Assembly (NCBI GenBank): GCA_963705275.1
Contig: OY970063.1
Coordinates: 1,240,001 to 1,304,000, forward strand
Length of the DNA stretch: 64,000 nucleotides
Reading direction: 5' to 3'
From: Fen-1135 sp963705275
Lineage (GTDB): Bacteria > Desulfobacterota > Syntrophia > Syntrophales > UBA2185
Part shown: positions 26,221-36,345 of the stretch, piece by piece
How the letters are laid out: every line of letters starts with the position of its first letter
How positions within the stretch are numbered: position 1 is the first letter of the stretch
Notes under the pieces: model-generated
What the model was told of the DNA's origin: nothing
What the model saw: only the letters and a program-made list of their open reading frames with translations
Databases searched by the model: none
Position numbers and translations under genes: made by a program

Positions 26221-27402
26221 ATGCCTGGTCCCCTTTCAAATTTGAAAATTCTCGATTTTACAACCCTTCTCCCCGGTCCTTACGCGACGATGGCTCTGGC
26301 AGATATGGGGGCAGATGTCTTAAAGGTTGTTTCCGGGTCACGGCCTGATGTGGTTGCCTACATACCGCCTTTCGTTCCCGGTACCAAAATGTCCGCTGCC
26401 TTCGCCTACCTGGCAAGGGGAAAGCGCTGCATGACACTCAATCTGAAGGACAGCCGGGCCATAAAGATCGTTCACCGATTGCTTGCCGATTACGACATAG
26501 TTATTGAGCAGTTCCGCCCGGGAGTCATGGCAAAGTTTTCTCTGGACTACGACAGCATGAAGAAAGTGAACCCCTCCGTCATCTACTGTTCGCTGACCGG
26601 ATACGGCCAGACAGGACCTCTTCGTGACAGAGCCGGTCACGATATCAACTATCTGGCTAGGTCAGGCATCATGTCCTATTCAGGAAAGAAAGATGAAGGA
26701 CCAAGCCTGACTGGTATGCAGATCGCCGATATCGCATCCGGTTCAAACAACGCAGTGATTGGAATCCTTGCTGCAGTTGTTCACCGCGATAGGACGGGAA
26801 AAGGCCAGCACATCGACATCTCCATGACGGACGGAATGATCGCCTTCAATGCCATGTTCGGAGCGGGTTTCCTGGTCGATGGCAAGGATCTCGAACGCGA
26901 AAACACACTCCTAAACGGCGGTTCCCTTTATGACTTCTATGAGACCAAAGATGGGCAGTACATGAGTTTTGGGGGTCTCGAGCCTCAATTCTTCGGTGCG
27001 TTTTGTGAAACGATCAATATGCCGGAACTGATCCCCGGGGGGGTCCAACCTAAGGACGGCGTAAACATCAAGAAGCTGGTCCGGAAAATATTCAAAACCA
27101 AGACAAGGGATGAGTGGACGGAATTGTTCAAGAAAGTTGACGCCTGTTGTGAACCGGTGCTCACGCTTACGGAGGCCCTGTACGATCCTTATGCAATAGA
27201 ACGGGGCATGGTGGTCGAAGTCGGTCTTCCCGACGGAAAGAAGGTGAAGCAACTTGGGAACCCCATCAAATTCTCCGAGGCGATCCCGGAATACGGAAAT
27301 GCGGGCACACCGCCCGGTAAGCATACAAAAGAAGTTCTTCTTGAGCTAGGCTATGGAGAAGAAGAGATAGCAGCCTTCGAAAAAACAGGCCTGTTCAGTT
27401 AA
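26221..27402 (+). CDS. Class III CoA-transferase / alpha-methylacyl-CoA racemase family (CaiB/BaiF)
   Basis: A 393-residue family III protein: MPGPLSNLKILDFTTLLPGP, ADMGADVLKV, RGKRCMTLNLK, the catalytic Asp141 in RAGHDINYLA, and SMTDGM. These either move CoA between carboxylic acids or racemise 2-methylacyl-CoA. The RAGHDINYL segment is closest to racemase-type members, which would suit a methyl-branched or steroid-like substrate together with the hydratase-SCP2 protein upstream. A 274-bp gap separates them; nothing was recognised in it. A GAGGTG site precedes the ATG. Confidence 0.88.
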   Translation: MPGPLSNLKILDFTTLLPGPYATMALADMGADVLKVVSGSRPDVVAYIPPFVPGTKMSAAFAYLARGKRCMTLNLKDSRAIKIVHRLLADYDIVIEQFRPGVMAKFSLDYDSMKKVNPSVIYCSLTGYGQTGPLRDRAGHDINYLARSGIMSYSGKKDEGPSLTGMQIADIASGSNNAVIGILAAVVHRDRTGKGQHIDISMTDGMIAFNAMFGAGFLVDGKDLERENTLLNGGSLYDFYETKDGQYMSFGGLEPQFFGAFCETINMPELIPGGVQPKDGVNIKKLVRKIFKTKTRDEWTELFKKVDACCEPVLTLTEALYDPYAIERGMVVEVGLPDGKKVKQLGNPIKFSEAIPEYGNAGTPPGKHTKEVLLELGYGEEEIAAFEKTGLFS

Positions 27403-28164
27403 GACCTGTCGTCATTTACAAATTGCCGTCTGAGATCGGGATGTTTGTCTGTTGCATGTGTACCCTTACCGGGGGAAGATGCGTGACCCGATAATGGCTC
27501 CGAAATATCCATTTGCGTCTGCGCGAAGCCTTTCGATCCTTATCCGGATGACCCTGGAAAATTGCCGAGATCTGCAAGAAGAATCCCGCCCAAACTTCTT
27601 TACGAGGGAATTGCATTGACATTGGACAAGACGTCCGTCCGCAATCGAAGCGGCGTGAAGCAGATTCTCATCAAATATCAGGAGTTGCCTCAACAGCCGT
27701 ATCAATCCCCCGTTCCCGCGAGGAGAAACAGATAGATCGAAAAGGGCATATTGATGCTGAAATTTACATATATCAATTTTGACATATGTTGCTGATTTTG
27801 CTAACTTTCTTCGCTATAATTACTTGACATAGAGAAGAAATGAGTGTATGGGGAAACACTTTCGTTATATTTCGGATAAGGCCTTATATTCCGCACTCGA
27901 AACCCGACATGTGACAACTAAGTATCAACTCATGCCCGTCCGAAATATGCCGAATTTTTTTTGTGATACACGCTCAGCAGCTCCCCGAGCCACGTTAGCA
28001 GTTTTTCGTCCACATCCACTTGCCGCCTGCAGGAGCAGCGAAAAGACTCTGAAGTCAAACAGTTAGGTCTAATGATTTTACGATTTACCATTGTTTCCGC
28101 AATCCTATTTGAGAACAGGATCAGATCATAGACAATTAACTATAAGTCCGTATGAAAGGAGTAC
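27403..28164. other. 762-bp gap: no confident gene
   Basis: The gap before fdhA contains promoter-like TTGACA elements around 27780-27835. On the minus strand a 53-residue frame (27930-28091) has a Cys-rich start (RCSCRRQVDVDEKLL) and a protein-like composition, but only a weak ribosome site; I cannot confirm it as a gene. The plus-strand frame 27848-28066 has no recognisable features. No riboswitch or tRNA was recognised. Confidence 0.5.
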
Positions 28165-30864
28165 ATGATGGAAGTAAAGAAGATTTCACTCACTATTGAC
28201 GGAAAGGAGGTCCAAGCCACCCCGGGACAGACAATCCTGGAGGTTGCCCGTGATAACGGTATCTATATACCGACGCTCTGCCAGTACGCGGACACCACTA
28301 ACGTCGGCGCTTGCAGGGTATGCGTGGTTGAGGTCGCGGGTGCCAGAGCCCTTGTCGCCTCCTGCTGCATGCCGATAAACGCCGGTATGGTTGTTAAAAC
28401 AGATACGCCGGCCGTAAGAGCCGCCCAGCGGCTGGTTGTGGAGCTTCTCTGGGCTTCGGGCGACCATAACTGCCTAACCTGTGAAGCGAACGGGGCGTGT
28501 GAACTTCAAAGCCTTATATACTGGCTGCAGATAGAGAAACCGCGGTTCAATATCGAAGCTCCCGGCTATGGGATTGAGAAAACCAATAGCATGATCCAGA
28601 GAGACCTCAATAAATGCGTTCTCTGCGGGCGGTGCATCAGGGCATGTAATGAGATTCAGGTTAACGAAGTCCTCGACTTCGCAGGACGCGGATTTCGGAC
28701 CAAGGTCGGCCCGGCCTTTGATGCGGATTATATTGACTCGGTTTGTGTCTTCTGCGGCGAATGTGTCGATTCCTGCCCGGTCGGCGCCATAACTTTCAAG
28801 CAGGCTAAATTCCAGGGCCGCCCATGGGAAATGAAAAAGGTAAAGACAACGTGTACGTATTGCGGTGTCGGTTGCCAGCTCGATCTGAACATCCACAATG
28901 GGAAACTGGTCAAGGTCACGGGCAATCGCGAGTACGGCCAGCCCAATGAGGGCAGGCTTTGTGTTAAGGGTCGTTTCGGACTGGATTTCGTCCAGCACCC
29001 GGACCGTCTGAAGACGCCGCTTATCAGGAAAAACGGCGAACTGAAAGAGGCAAGCTGGGATGAGGCCTACGACTTCATCGCGAAGAAGCTCACGGCGATC
29101 AAGAAGAAGCATGGCCCGGACAGTATCGCGGGTTTTTCCTCCGCCAGGGTGACGAACGAGGAAAATTATCTCTTCCAGAAATTCATGAGAGCGGTGGTCG
29201 GAACCAACAATGTCGATCACTGCGCCCGTCTTTGACACTCTTCCACAGTGGCCGGTCTGGCCGCTGCCTTCGGAAGCGGTGCAATGACAAATTCCATCGA
29301 TGAAATCGAATATACCAATGCCATCCTTGCCATAGGGACCAACACAACGGAAAATCATCCCGTTATCAGCTCCAAGATAAAGAGGGCCGTTCGCTTCCGC
29401 GGCATGAAATTGATCGTTGCCGATCCAAGGGAGATCGATCTGGTGAAATACGCAGCCATCTGGCTGCGTCAGAAACCGGGCAGTGATGTGGCCCTTCTGA
29501 ACGGCATGATGAATGTCATCGTCTCTGAAGGCCTCTATGCGAAGGAATACGTGGAAGGGCGCACCGAGGGATTCGAGGCAATGAAAAAGGTTGTGGCGAA
29601 ATACACGCCCGAGTATTCCGAAAAGATTACCGGCGTTCCTGCGGAAGACATCAGAAAGGCCGCCCGCATCTATGCAGAAGCCGGGAAGGCGGCGATTCTC
29701 TACACAATGGGTATCACCCAGCACATAACAGGTACGGACAATGTCAAATCCTGCGCGAATCTGGCCATGCTCTGCGGCTATATAGGCATTGAGGGAGGCG
29801 GCGTGGACCCCCTGAGAGGTCAGAATAATGTCCAGGGTGCCTGTGATATGGGCGCCCTCCCCGTTGTTTTCACCGGCTATCAACCGGTAGCCAATGACGA
29901 GGCCAGAGCAAAATTCGAAAAGGCCTGGGGCGTAGCCTTACCTCCCAAACCGGGCTTGACCATCGTGGAGACGCTGAATGCTGCACACGAAGGCAAGGTA
30001 AAGGCGCTGTTCGTCGTCGGTGAAAATCCCATGCTTTCAGATCCTGACCTGACTCACGCAAAGGAGGCGTTGAACCATCTGGATCTTCTTGTCGTGCAGG
30101 ATATTCTTCTCTCTGAAACGGCTGAACTTGCCCACGTTGTACTGCCGGCAGCATGTTTTGCAGAAAAAGAAGGGACATTCTCCAACACGGAAAGAAGGGT
30201 GCAGCGCGTCAGAAAGGCCCTTGATGCTCCCGGCCAGGCAAAGGCGGATTGGGAAATCATCAGCGAACTGTCTACCCACATGGGCTATCCTATGAAATAT
30301 GCGGCTCCTGAAGATATCATGAAGGAGATAAATCAACTGACGCCGAGTTATGCGGGAATAACTTACGGCAGGCTCGAAAAGGAAGGTATCCAGTGGCCGT
30401 GCCCAAATGCTGATCATCCGGGGACCAAATACCTCCACAAGGACAGATTCACAAGAGGGCTGGGATTGTTCCACGCCATCGATTATATTCCTCCTGCGGA
30501 AGTTCCTGACGCGGCGTATCCGTTTGTAATGACCACCGGTCGCGTCCTTTATCAGTATCACACGGGGACGATGTCTCGCCTGTCCAAGGGTATCACGGAA
30601 AGGTGCCCTGAATCCCTGGTGGAAATTCACCCGAATGATGCGAAAGACCTGGGAATTAACGAAGGTCAGTTTGCAAAGGTCACTTCCCGCCGCGGTGTTG
30701 TCCAGGCGAAGGCCAAGGTTACGGAGCGTGTGCCAAAGGGGACGATCTTTATGAACTTCCATTTCAAGGAAGCAGCCGTTAACTTACTGACAAACCCTGC
30801 CCTTGATCCGATCTGTAAAATTCCTGAATATAAGGTTTGTGCCGTTAAGGTGGAGGCGGCGTAG
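28165..30864 (+). CDS. fdhA: NuoG-type formate dehydrogenase catalytic subunit, selenoprotein
   Basis: A Mo/W-pterin formate dehydrogenase of 899 residues when the UGA at 29233-29235 is read as selenocysteine (residue 357). Order: [2Fe-2S] plant-type domain (CQYADTTNVGACRVC); His-Cys cluster region (HNCLTCEANGACEL); two 4Fe-4S (CVLCGRCIRACN, CVFCGECVDSCP); the catalytic-subunit 4Fe-4S (CTYCGVGCQL); NVDHCARL-U-HSSTVAGL, exactly where FDHs carry Sec or Cys; and the C-terminal molybdopterin dinucleotide domain. It interconverts formate and CO2 in the cytosol. The electron partner (NuoF/NuoE-type, ferredoxin or Hdr/MvhD) is not adjacent. AAAGGAG precedes the ATGATG start; the second ATG (28168) has better spacing. 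A formate antiporter follows. Confidence 0.95.
29247..29265 (+). promoter_or_regulatory. SECIS hairpin of fdhA
   Basis: AGTGGCC (29247-29253), loop GGTCT (29254-29258) and GGCCGCT (29259-29265) form a 7-bp stem (one G-U pair) that begins 11 nt after the UGA. The GGUCU loop is the same as in the E. coli fdhF SECIS apical loop, the SelB contact site. This makes selenocysteine insertion nearly certain. Confidence 0.93.
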
Positions 30865-30956
30865 GAAGAAAAACAAAATTTATTATTGCTCCGCAGGGGA
30901 CTTTACTTTATGTTGCAGAAAGATCAAAATATTTCATTATGGAGGATCAAGGTATT

Positions 30957-32195
30957 ATGAGTAACGAAAATTTAGAAAGCAAGAGATGGTTGATAGCAAT
31001 TGCGGCGATCGTAATGCAACTATGTCTGGGTACGGTGTATGCCTGGTCTGTCTTTAAGAAACCCCTGATGACCGCACATGGCTGGGGTGAGACGGCAACG
31101 CAGGTGACGTTCATGATCTGTATCGGGATGATCGGTATCGCCGCCGCGTTCGGCGGAACGCTGGTGGATAAGAAAGGTCCCAAGTACGTTGCCACCATAG
31201 GCGGTATCCTGTTCGGTGTTGGAACACTCCTTTCCGGCTTGGCCGATCAGATCGGAAGCATCTGGCTTCTGTATCTTGGTTTCGGTTTCATCGCCGGTCT
31301 GGGCAACGGTTTCGGCTATATCACCCCGATTGCCACACTGATACGCTGGTTCCCGGATAAGAGGGGTTTGGTGACGGGACTCGCGGTGATGGGATTCGGC
31401 GGCGGTGCATTCTTTATGGGCAAGATCGCCCCTCCTATGGTCATTTCCATGGGTGTAGCAAACACCTTTTACATCTGGGGCGCGATATTTCTGGTTTTAG
31501 TCACCGCATCTGCTCAGCTCTACAAGAATCCACCCAAGGGTTGGCTCCCGGCAGGCTTTACTCCTAAGACGACAGGCGTCACGGCAGCGCAGTCGTTTAC
31601 CTTTGATGAAGCCGTGAAGACTCCCCAGTGGTGGATGCTCTGGACAATGCTCTTCCTGAACGTTTCCGCCGGACTCGGACTGATCTCACAGCTCTCCCCG
31701 ATGGCCCAGGACGTCATAAAGAAAACCGATCCTTTGATCGCGGGAGCGGCGCTCGCCCTGGCAGGAGGATCGATCCTTGCCTACGCGTCCATCTTTAATG
31801 GTCTGGGACGTCTCTTATGGGCATGGACATCCGATGCTATTGGCAGAAAGAACGTGTTTATCATCATGTTTATCAGCCAGGCCGTTCTTTATGTCCTGCT
31901 GCCTCAGATAGACAATCAGTTGATCTTCACCGTCGTCGCCTGCTATCTTTTGGCCTGTTACGGGGGCGGCTTTGCTACTATGCCGGCATTTGCCGCGGAC
32001 TCGTTCGGACCCGGGTACATCGGCAAGGTCTATGGTATCATGCTGACCGCTTGGGGTGCCGCGGGTATTGTCGGGCCACTGGTATTCGCTCAAATTAAAG
32101 GAATCGCTGTGTATGTTGCCGCAGGACTTCTCGCGGCAGGTTTCCTTATTGCATTGAGCTACAAGAGACCGGCGCCGAAAGCGGCAAAGGCATAA
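30957..32195 (+). CDS. OFA-family MFS transporter, probable formate (oxalate/formate-type) antiporter
   Basis: A 412-residue, twelve-helix MFS protein of the oxalate:formate antiporter family: KRWLIAIAAIVMQLCLGTVYAWSVF at the start (begins with KRWLIAIAAIVMQLC), GFGFIAGLGNGFGYITP, FPDKRGLVTGLAVMGFGGGAF, and PPKGWLPAGF. ATG at 30957 is chosen since GGAGGATC lies 10 nt upstream; an earlier ATG (30939) overlaps this site. Directly downstream of fdhA, it probably moves formate across the membrane, which is what interspecies formate transfer needs. OFA members for other organic acids exist, so the substrate is inferred. Confidence 0.85.
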   Translation: MSNENLESKRWLIAIAAIVMQLCLGTVYAWSVFKKPLMTAHGWGETATQVTFMICIGMIGIAAAFGGTLVDKKGPKYVATIGGILFGVGTLLSGLADQIGSIWLLYLGFGFIAGLGNGFGYITPIATLIRWFPDKRGLVTGLAVMGFGGGAFFMGKIAPPMVISMGVANTFYIWGAIFLVLVTASAQLYKNPPKGWLPAGFTPKTTGVTAAQSFTFDEAVKTPQWWMLWTMLFLNVSAGLGLISQLSPMAQDVIKKTDPLIAGAALALAGGSILAYASIFNGLGRLLWAWTSDAIGRKNVFIIMFISQAVLYVLLPQIDNQLIFTVVACYLLACYGGGFATMPAFAADSFGPGYIGKVYGIMLTAWGAAGIVGPLVFAQIKGIAVYVAAGLLAAGFLIALSYKRPAPKAAKA

Positions 32196-32217
32196 CAAAT
32201 TATCTCCTGAAATCAGA

Positions 32218-32265
32218 GGCGGATTTTCTCTCGTACAACAGTAAGCGAGGAGAATCCGCCCTTTC
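32218..32265 (+). terminator. Terminator after the formate antiporter
   Basis: GGCGGATTTTCTCTCG pairs with CGAGGAGAATCCGCC across a 12-nt loop, followed by CTTTCTC. The T-tract is weak, so the termination strength is uncertain. Confidence 0.55.
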
Positions 32266-32331
32266 TCCTGCAAGGGCGAAGGACAATTTGAGAAAATCTA
32301 TCAAGAAAGTGAAAGGGGAGGAATGGAGAAG

Positions 32332-32796
32332 ATGCAAAATACGCTTAGCTCAGTGATCAACATGGCCATCGACAAGGAAAAAGAGGCGTATGCTTTCTAT
32401 ATGGACCTCTACAACCTGGTAGAAGATAAGGAGGCGAAAAGCACCCTGAAGTATATCGCCCAGGAGGAAGCAAAGCACAGAGACTTTCTGATGACCTGCC
32501 AGGAAGGCCGCTTCTGCTCGCAAGTCTTGAATCTGGAAGCGCCGATTGCTTACAAGATAATTGAGCATATGGAGAAGCCGGACATAAAGAAGAACATAAA
32601 GAGCGCTGAGGTCTACCTCATCGCCGCCAACAGGGAGCTCAACTCGCACAATTTTTATAAGAGCCTGGCGGAAACCTATCCCGCCGGTGATGTGAAAGAT
32701 CTTTTGACTAAAATGGCGGGCGAAGAGTTGAAACACAAGGAAAAGATGGAGTATCTTTACTCGAACACGGCTTTCCCGCAGACGGCTGGCGGTTGA
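32332..32796 (+). CDS. Rubrerythrin-like ferritin-fold diiron protein
   Basis: A four-helix protein of 154 residues without the C-terminal rubredoxin domain of classic rubrerythrin. Diiron ligands are visible in pairs: EKEAYAFY, EEAKHRDF, ANRELNSHNFY, EELKHKEKM (two ExxH motifs). Rubrerythrins reduce peroxide in anaerobes. The start at 32332 is preferred since a GGGGAGG site lies 11 nt before it; the ATG at 32323 is too close. It has its own position between two stress/energy genes and is probably an oxidative-stress protein. Confidence 0.82.
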   Translation: MQNTLSSVINMAIDKEKEAYAFYMDLYNLVEDKEAKSTLKYIAQEEAKHRDFLMTCQEGRFCSQVLNLEAPIAYKIIEHMEKPDIKKNIKSAEVYLIAANRELNSHNFYKSLAETYPAGDVKDLLTKMAGEELKHKEKMEYLYSNTAFPQTAGG

Positions 32797-32843
32797 TCCA
32801 ATTTTTTGAGATACATATAAGAATTTATTTTGCGAAAGTTACA

Positions 32844-32872
32844 TTGACAAAGCCTTTTTAAACTGGTTTAAT
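32844..32872 (+). promoter_or_regulatory. Sigma70-type promoter of the universal stress protein gene
   Basis: TTGACA (32844-32849), a 17-nt spacer, then TTTAAT (32867-32872), 30 bp before the start codon of the usp gene. Confidence 0.6.
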
Positions 32873-32902
32873 TTTTAGTATAAACGAATGGAGGGTTTAA
32901 AT

Positions 32903-33337
32903 ATGTTTGCACCTAAGAACATTCTTGTTCCAACCGATTTTTCCAGTTCTTCCGACAAGGCACTAAAGAGGGCTGTGGATATTGCATCACAACACAAGTC
33001 CAAGATTTATGTCCTGCATGTCGTGGACGAGATAATGCAGTGCGCGGTAGATTATTGCCTCGACGTCTCTGTCGTAAAGCAGGTCGAGAAGCAAAGCCTT
33101 AAGTTTGCCCAGGAAAAACTGCGAAAGATGGTGAAGGCTCTTCCCAAAGGCATCCAGGTTGCCGTTGATATAAAGATGGGAGATACGTATGAAACGATAC
33201 TGAAAGAGCAGCAGAAGAAGCGTATCGACCTGATTGTGATCGCGTCCCGCGGGAAGAAAGGACTGATCCATCATCTCGGCAGCGTTGCAGATAAGGTCAT
33301 GAGGGGAGCCAAATGTCCGGTTCTGCTCGTTAAATAG
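32903..33337 (+). CDS. Universal stress protein (UspA family)
   Basis: A 144-residue single-domain Usp: NILVPTDFSSSSDKALKRA at the N-terminus, VLHVVDE, and ASRGKKGLIHHLGSVADKVMRGAKCPVLLVK at the C-terminus (the nucleotide-loop GxxG...GS then CPVLLV). Such proteins bind ATP and respond to starvation or stress. The ATG at 32903 is preferred because GGAGGG precedes it; the in-frame ATG at 32888 overlaps that site. The strong terminator 25 bp downstream makes it monocistronic. Confidence 0.9.
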   Translation: MFAPKNILVPTDFSSSSDKALKRAVDIASQHKSKIYVLHVVDEIMQCAVDYCLDVSVVKQVEKQSLKFAQEKLRKMVKALPKGIQVAVDIKMGDTYETILKEQQKKRIDLIVIASRGKKGLIHHLGSVADKVMRGAKCPVLLVK

Positions 33338-33361
33338 AGAAATCGGCAGTTATCTTTCAAT

Positions 33362-33392
33362 AAGGCGGCCTGACAAAGGCCGTCTTTTTTTT
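33362..33392 (+). terminator. Strong rho-independent terminator after usp
   Basis: AAGGCGGCC (33362-33370) pairs with GGCCGTCTT (33378-33386, one G-U) around a 7-nt loop, leading into a run of eight T. Confidence 0.9.
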
Positions 33393-33978
33393 GAATGACG
33401 TGCACTTTGAAGGGTTCATTGCGGCTGCCAGGGGCACTGGCAACTATTTCCTTCATTGTTTTCACACTGCGGCTCTTCGTTAAGAACCGCAGCTTCGATG
33501 GTTTTTAGTCTTTTTTCGGATGGTTGTCTTGATCGCGTCAGCTTCTGATTAGTCTCTATTTGTTGCAACTGCACGTAAAATACGGCTAATACATTTTAAC
33601 ATTGACCAATATCTGTCCATACAAACGCCTTGTGCCGCAGCAACCCTCATTCTGCCAGATTACACTTGAGGATCGTTCACTTTTCCCTCTTTCGTAATGA
33701 TGGTCAAACGAATCCACATCCCCGTGCATAACGATTTTCTGTCAATTTTTTCCTTGACACAAAACCCTCTTTCTGATAGTCGGGCGTAACATATGCCTAA
33801 GCAGACATATTCCGCAATAGGCATAGTCCCAAGTATAGTCCCCTTTATCTGATAGTCGAACGGCAATATCAGCAATATCAAGGACTTGTCATGACGAGGG
33901 ACCGTATCAGTTACGTTACTGATAGATGCCAAAGTCAAAATAAAAATAAATTTATCTAGAAAGGAGGCGCGGCAAACG
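33393..33978. other. 586-bp upstream region of the hox locus: no gene seen
   Basis: No protein or RNA gene is recognisable. An 11-bp direct repeat, TCTGATAGTCG, occurs at 33772-33782 and 33848-33858, with a partial copy (CTGATAG) near 33918. A TTGACA at 33754-33759 may be a -35. The repeats could be regulator sites for the hydrogenase operon. AAGGAGG lies 11 nt before the first hox ATG. Confidence 0.5.
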
Positions 33979-35772
33979 ATGACGATGGTCAATATTAACA
34001 TAAATGGCCAGAAAGTCAGTGCACCAGCCGGCAGTACCATTCTCAAGGCTGCAAAACAGGCAGGCATTGACATCCCGACGCTCTGTGACCATCCTGCATT
34101 GATTCCAGTCGGTGCTTGCCGAATATGCGTTGTCGAGGTTAAAGGACAGCGCACATTGATCACGGCATGTACTTTCCCTATTTCTGAGGGAATGGAAATA
34201 CAAACAGAATCACCACAGGTAGTTCAAGCGCGAAAATTAGTCCTCGATCTGCTATTTTCGGAAAGAAACCATATCTGCCCGATCTGTGAGGCATCCGGAA
34301 ACTGCGAATTACAGAATATGGGGTACCGCTATGGTCTTAATCATTGGGCTTACCCAACCTTCACAAAGCCCTTCCCCATAGATGCCACACACAAGTTCCT
34401 GTTCATGGAACATAACCGCTGTATCCTGTGCGGGAGGTGTGAGCGCGGATGCAGTGACGTCGTGGCCAACCATACCCTCGGTCTGCGAAATCGCGGTAAT
34501 CAATCCATGATCCACTGCGACGCAAATATGCCCTGGGGTGAGTCTACGTGTATCTCCTGTGGCACCTGCCTGCAGTTATGTCCGACCGGCGCCATATCCG
34601 ATAAGCGAAGCGCCTTCATGGCCCGTGGCGTCCAGGCGGAACATACAAAAAGTACTTGCAGCCAGTGCAGTATTGGATGCGGCATGGAAATCAAGTCAGC
34701 CGCAGCGGCAATGTTCTGCAGATTAAGAGCGACTGGGATGCAGAAGTAAGCGGCGGCAGGCTCTGCGAATACGGCCGCTTTGATCCTCTTTACGATGTCG
34801 CGTAAGCGCATAACCAGCCCCATGCTCCGTCTGAGGGGCAAGCTCGAGCCGGTGAGCTGGGATGAAGCACTGCAAGCTGTCGCTGAACATGTCGGCAAGG
34901 CCAATGCCAAGGATATAGGGGTGCTGACTTCGAGCTTACTCTACCAATGAGGCGCTTTATCTACTTGCCAAGCTTATTCCGCCAGGAACTGAAAGCAACC
35001 AATGTCGGCATACTCAATGACGTTGCACCGAAACTGGCCGATAAGGCGACAAGGTTCGCTTGCGGACATCACTATAAGCGACGTAATTCTGGTGGTCGGT
35101 TGTGATCCATTGAAGGATCAGCCGGTTTCCTCCTTCTTTGTCAAGCGTTCCGTAGACAAGGGAGCACGGCTCATCGTGGTGGACGGTAAGGATAATGGAC
35201 TGGCGCCATTTTCATACATGAATCTGGAGATGGCCGAGATAAGCAAGGCCGTCGAAATAGCAGAGCGTGCCGCACATCCGGTCGTGCTGTACGGCGCGGG
35301 CGTCACGGACAAGGCTGCTACAGCCTTGAAAAAGCTCCAGGGTAAGGCATCTTTCGTCGCCATAGAAAATGGCGTCAATACGCGGGCGGCGGCGGCCTTT
35401 AGGTCTGAATAACGGGTTCAAGCCGTCTGGCGTCAAAGTGCTCTATCACGTTGCTCGGCGAGCAAAAGATGGACGATGAGTATGTATCAAAGAATGTTGA
35501 CAAGAAAGCATTTGTCGTCGCGCAGGCCAGCTTCGTATCTCCTCTGACCGAGCGGGCCGACGTGGTGCTGCCCATGGCCATATGGTCTGAGAAGGTCAGG
35601 AAGCCTGACAAATACCGAGGGCCGCGTGCTGAAAGTCAACAAAGCAGTAGAACCTAAGGGAGAAGCCAAGCCAGACTGGGAGGTTCTCTCTTTGCTGGCA
35701 AACAAACTGGGAAAGAAGCTTGGCACTTCGTTGGATGAGATTTCGGCTCGGGCAACCCAGGAACTCAAGTGA
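33979..35772 (+). pseudogene. hoxU: HoxU/NuoG-like hydrogenase diaphorase subunit, broken by eight indels
   Basis: The first 240 residues are intact and HoxU-like: [2Fe-2S] domain (CDHPALIPVGACRIC), HxxxCxxC region (HICPICEASGNCEL), 4Fe-4S motifs CILCGRCERGCS and CISCGTCLQLCP. Homology then continues as a NuoG-type pterin-fold domain (CSQCSIGCGMEI, VSWDEALQAV, VILVVGCDPLKDQP, VVLPMAIWSE, SLTNTEGRVLKVN) but in shifting frames. Breaks lie near 34699, 34800, 34940, 34976, 35049, 35401, 35450 and 35595, and each is repaired by one base. No internal nonsense or missense decay is evident between them. It would pass electrons between hydrogenase and a NuoF/HoxF partner, which is not in the window. 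Confidence 0.8.
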
Positions 35773-35786
35773 AAGGAGAATCGACG

Positions 35787-36333
35787 ATGGCAAAAGTTAA
35801 GATCGCCACTGACTGGCTGGCTGGCTGCGCAGGATGTCACATGTCGATATTGGACATTGATGAACGCATTGTGAAGCTGTTGGAAGCGGTGGAAATTACA
35901 TCCAGTCCCGGTGACGGACCTTAAACATCCACCGAAAGAAGGTGTGACTGTTGGTATTCTTGAAGGGGCCATCTGCAATACACACAATATTGAAGTAGCG
36001 AAGGTCATGCGCGAACGCTGCCAGATTCTGATAGCCCTCGGGGATTGTGCTACATTTGGAAATGTCCCCGCTATGCGCAATTTGTGCGGCACGGACGAGG
36101 CCTTGAAACGCGCATATCTGGATACGGAAAGCGTCGTGGACGGACTCATCCCTGACTCCCCGGAGCTTGGGAAGCCGCTTGAAATGGTTACAGGCGTTGA
36201 TAAGGTGGTGAAGGTCGATCTCTTTATACCTGGCTGTCCTCCGAGCGCTGATGCTATCTTCCATGCATTATCGGAACTGCTCGCCGGGCACGTGCCAGTG
36301 AGTTTCCCACCCCCATTATTCAAATATGATTAG
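35787..36333 (+). pseudogene. hoxY: [NiFe] hydrogenase small subunit, one frameshift
   Basis: The small subunit holding the [4Fe-4S] cluster next to the NiFe site. It starts MAKVKIATDWLAGCAGCHMS (C14/C17 proximal cluster ligands), then after a break near 35908-35910 resumes VTDLKHPPKEGVTVGILEGA, ALGDCATFGNVPA and FIPGCPPSADA, the remaining ligands. Removing one G from the CCCGG run restores a protein of about 181 residues. AAAGGAG precedes the ATG and the upstream gene ends 14 bp before. All cluster Cys are present, so if the break is an error the protein is functional. Confidence 0.85.
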
Positions 36334-36345
36334 AGGAGAATAGCT

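Noticed and set aside
27848..28066. 72-codon plus-strand frame in the fdhA upstream gap
   Set aside because: No recognisable domain, poor composition.
27930..28091. 53-codon minus-strand frame with CSC motif upstream of fdhA
   Set aside because: Composition is protein-like but the ribosome site is weak and no homologue is recognised; not enough to call a gene.
28474..29883. 469-codon minus-strand open frame opposite fdhA
   Set aside because: It is the mirror of a strongly conserved fdhA frame; no family features and no ribosome site.
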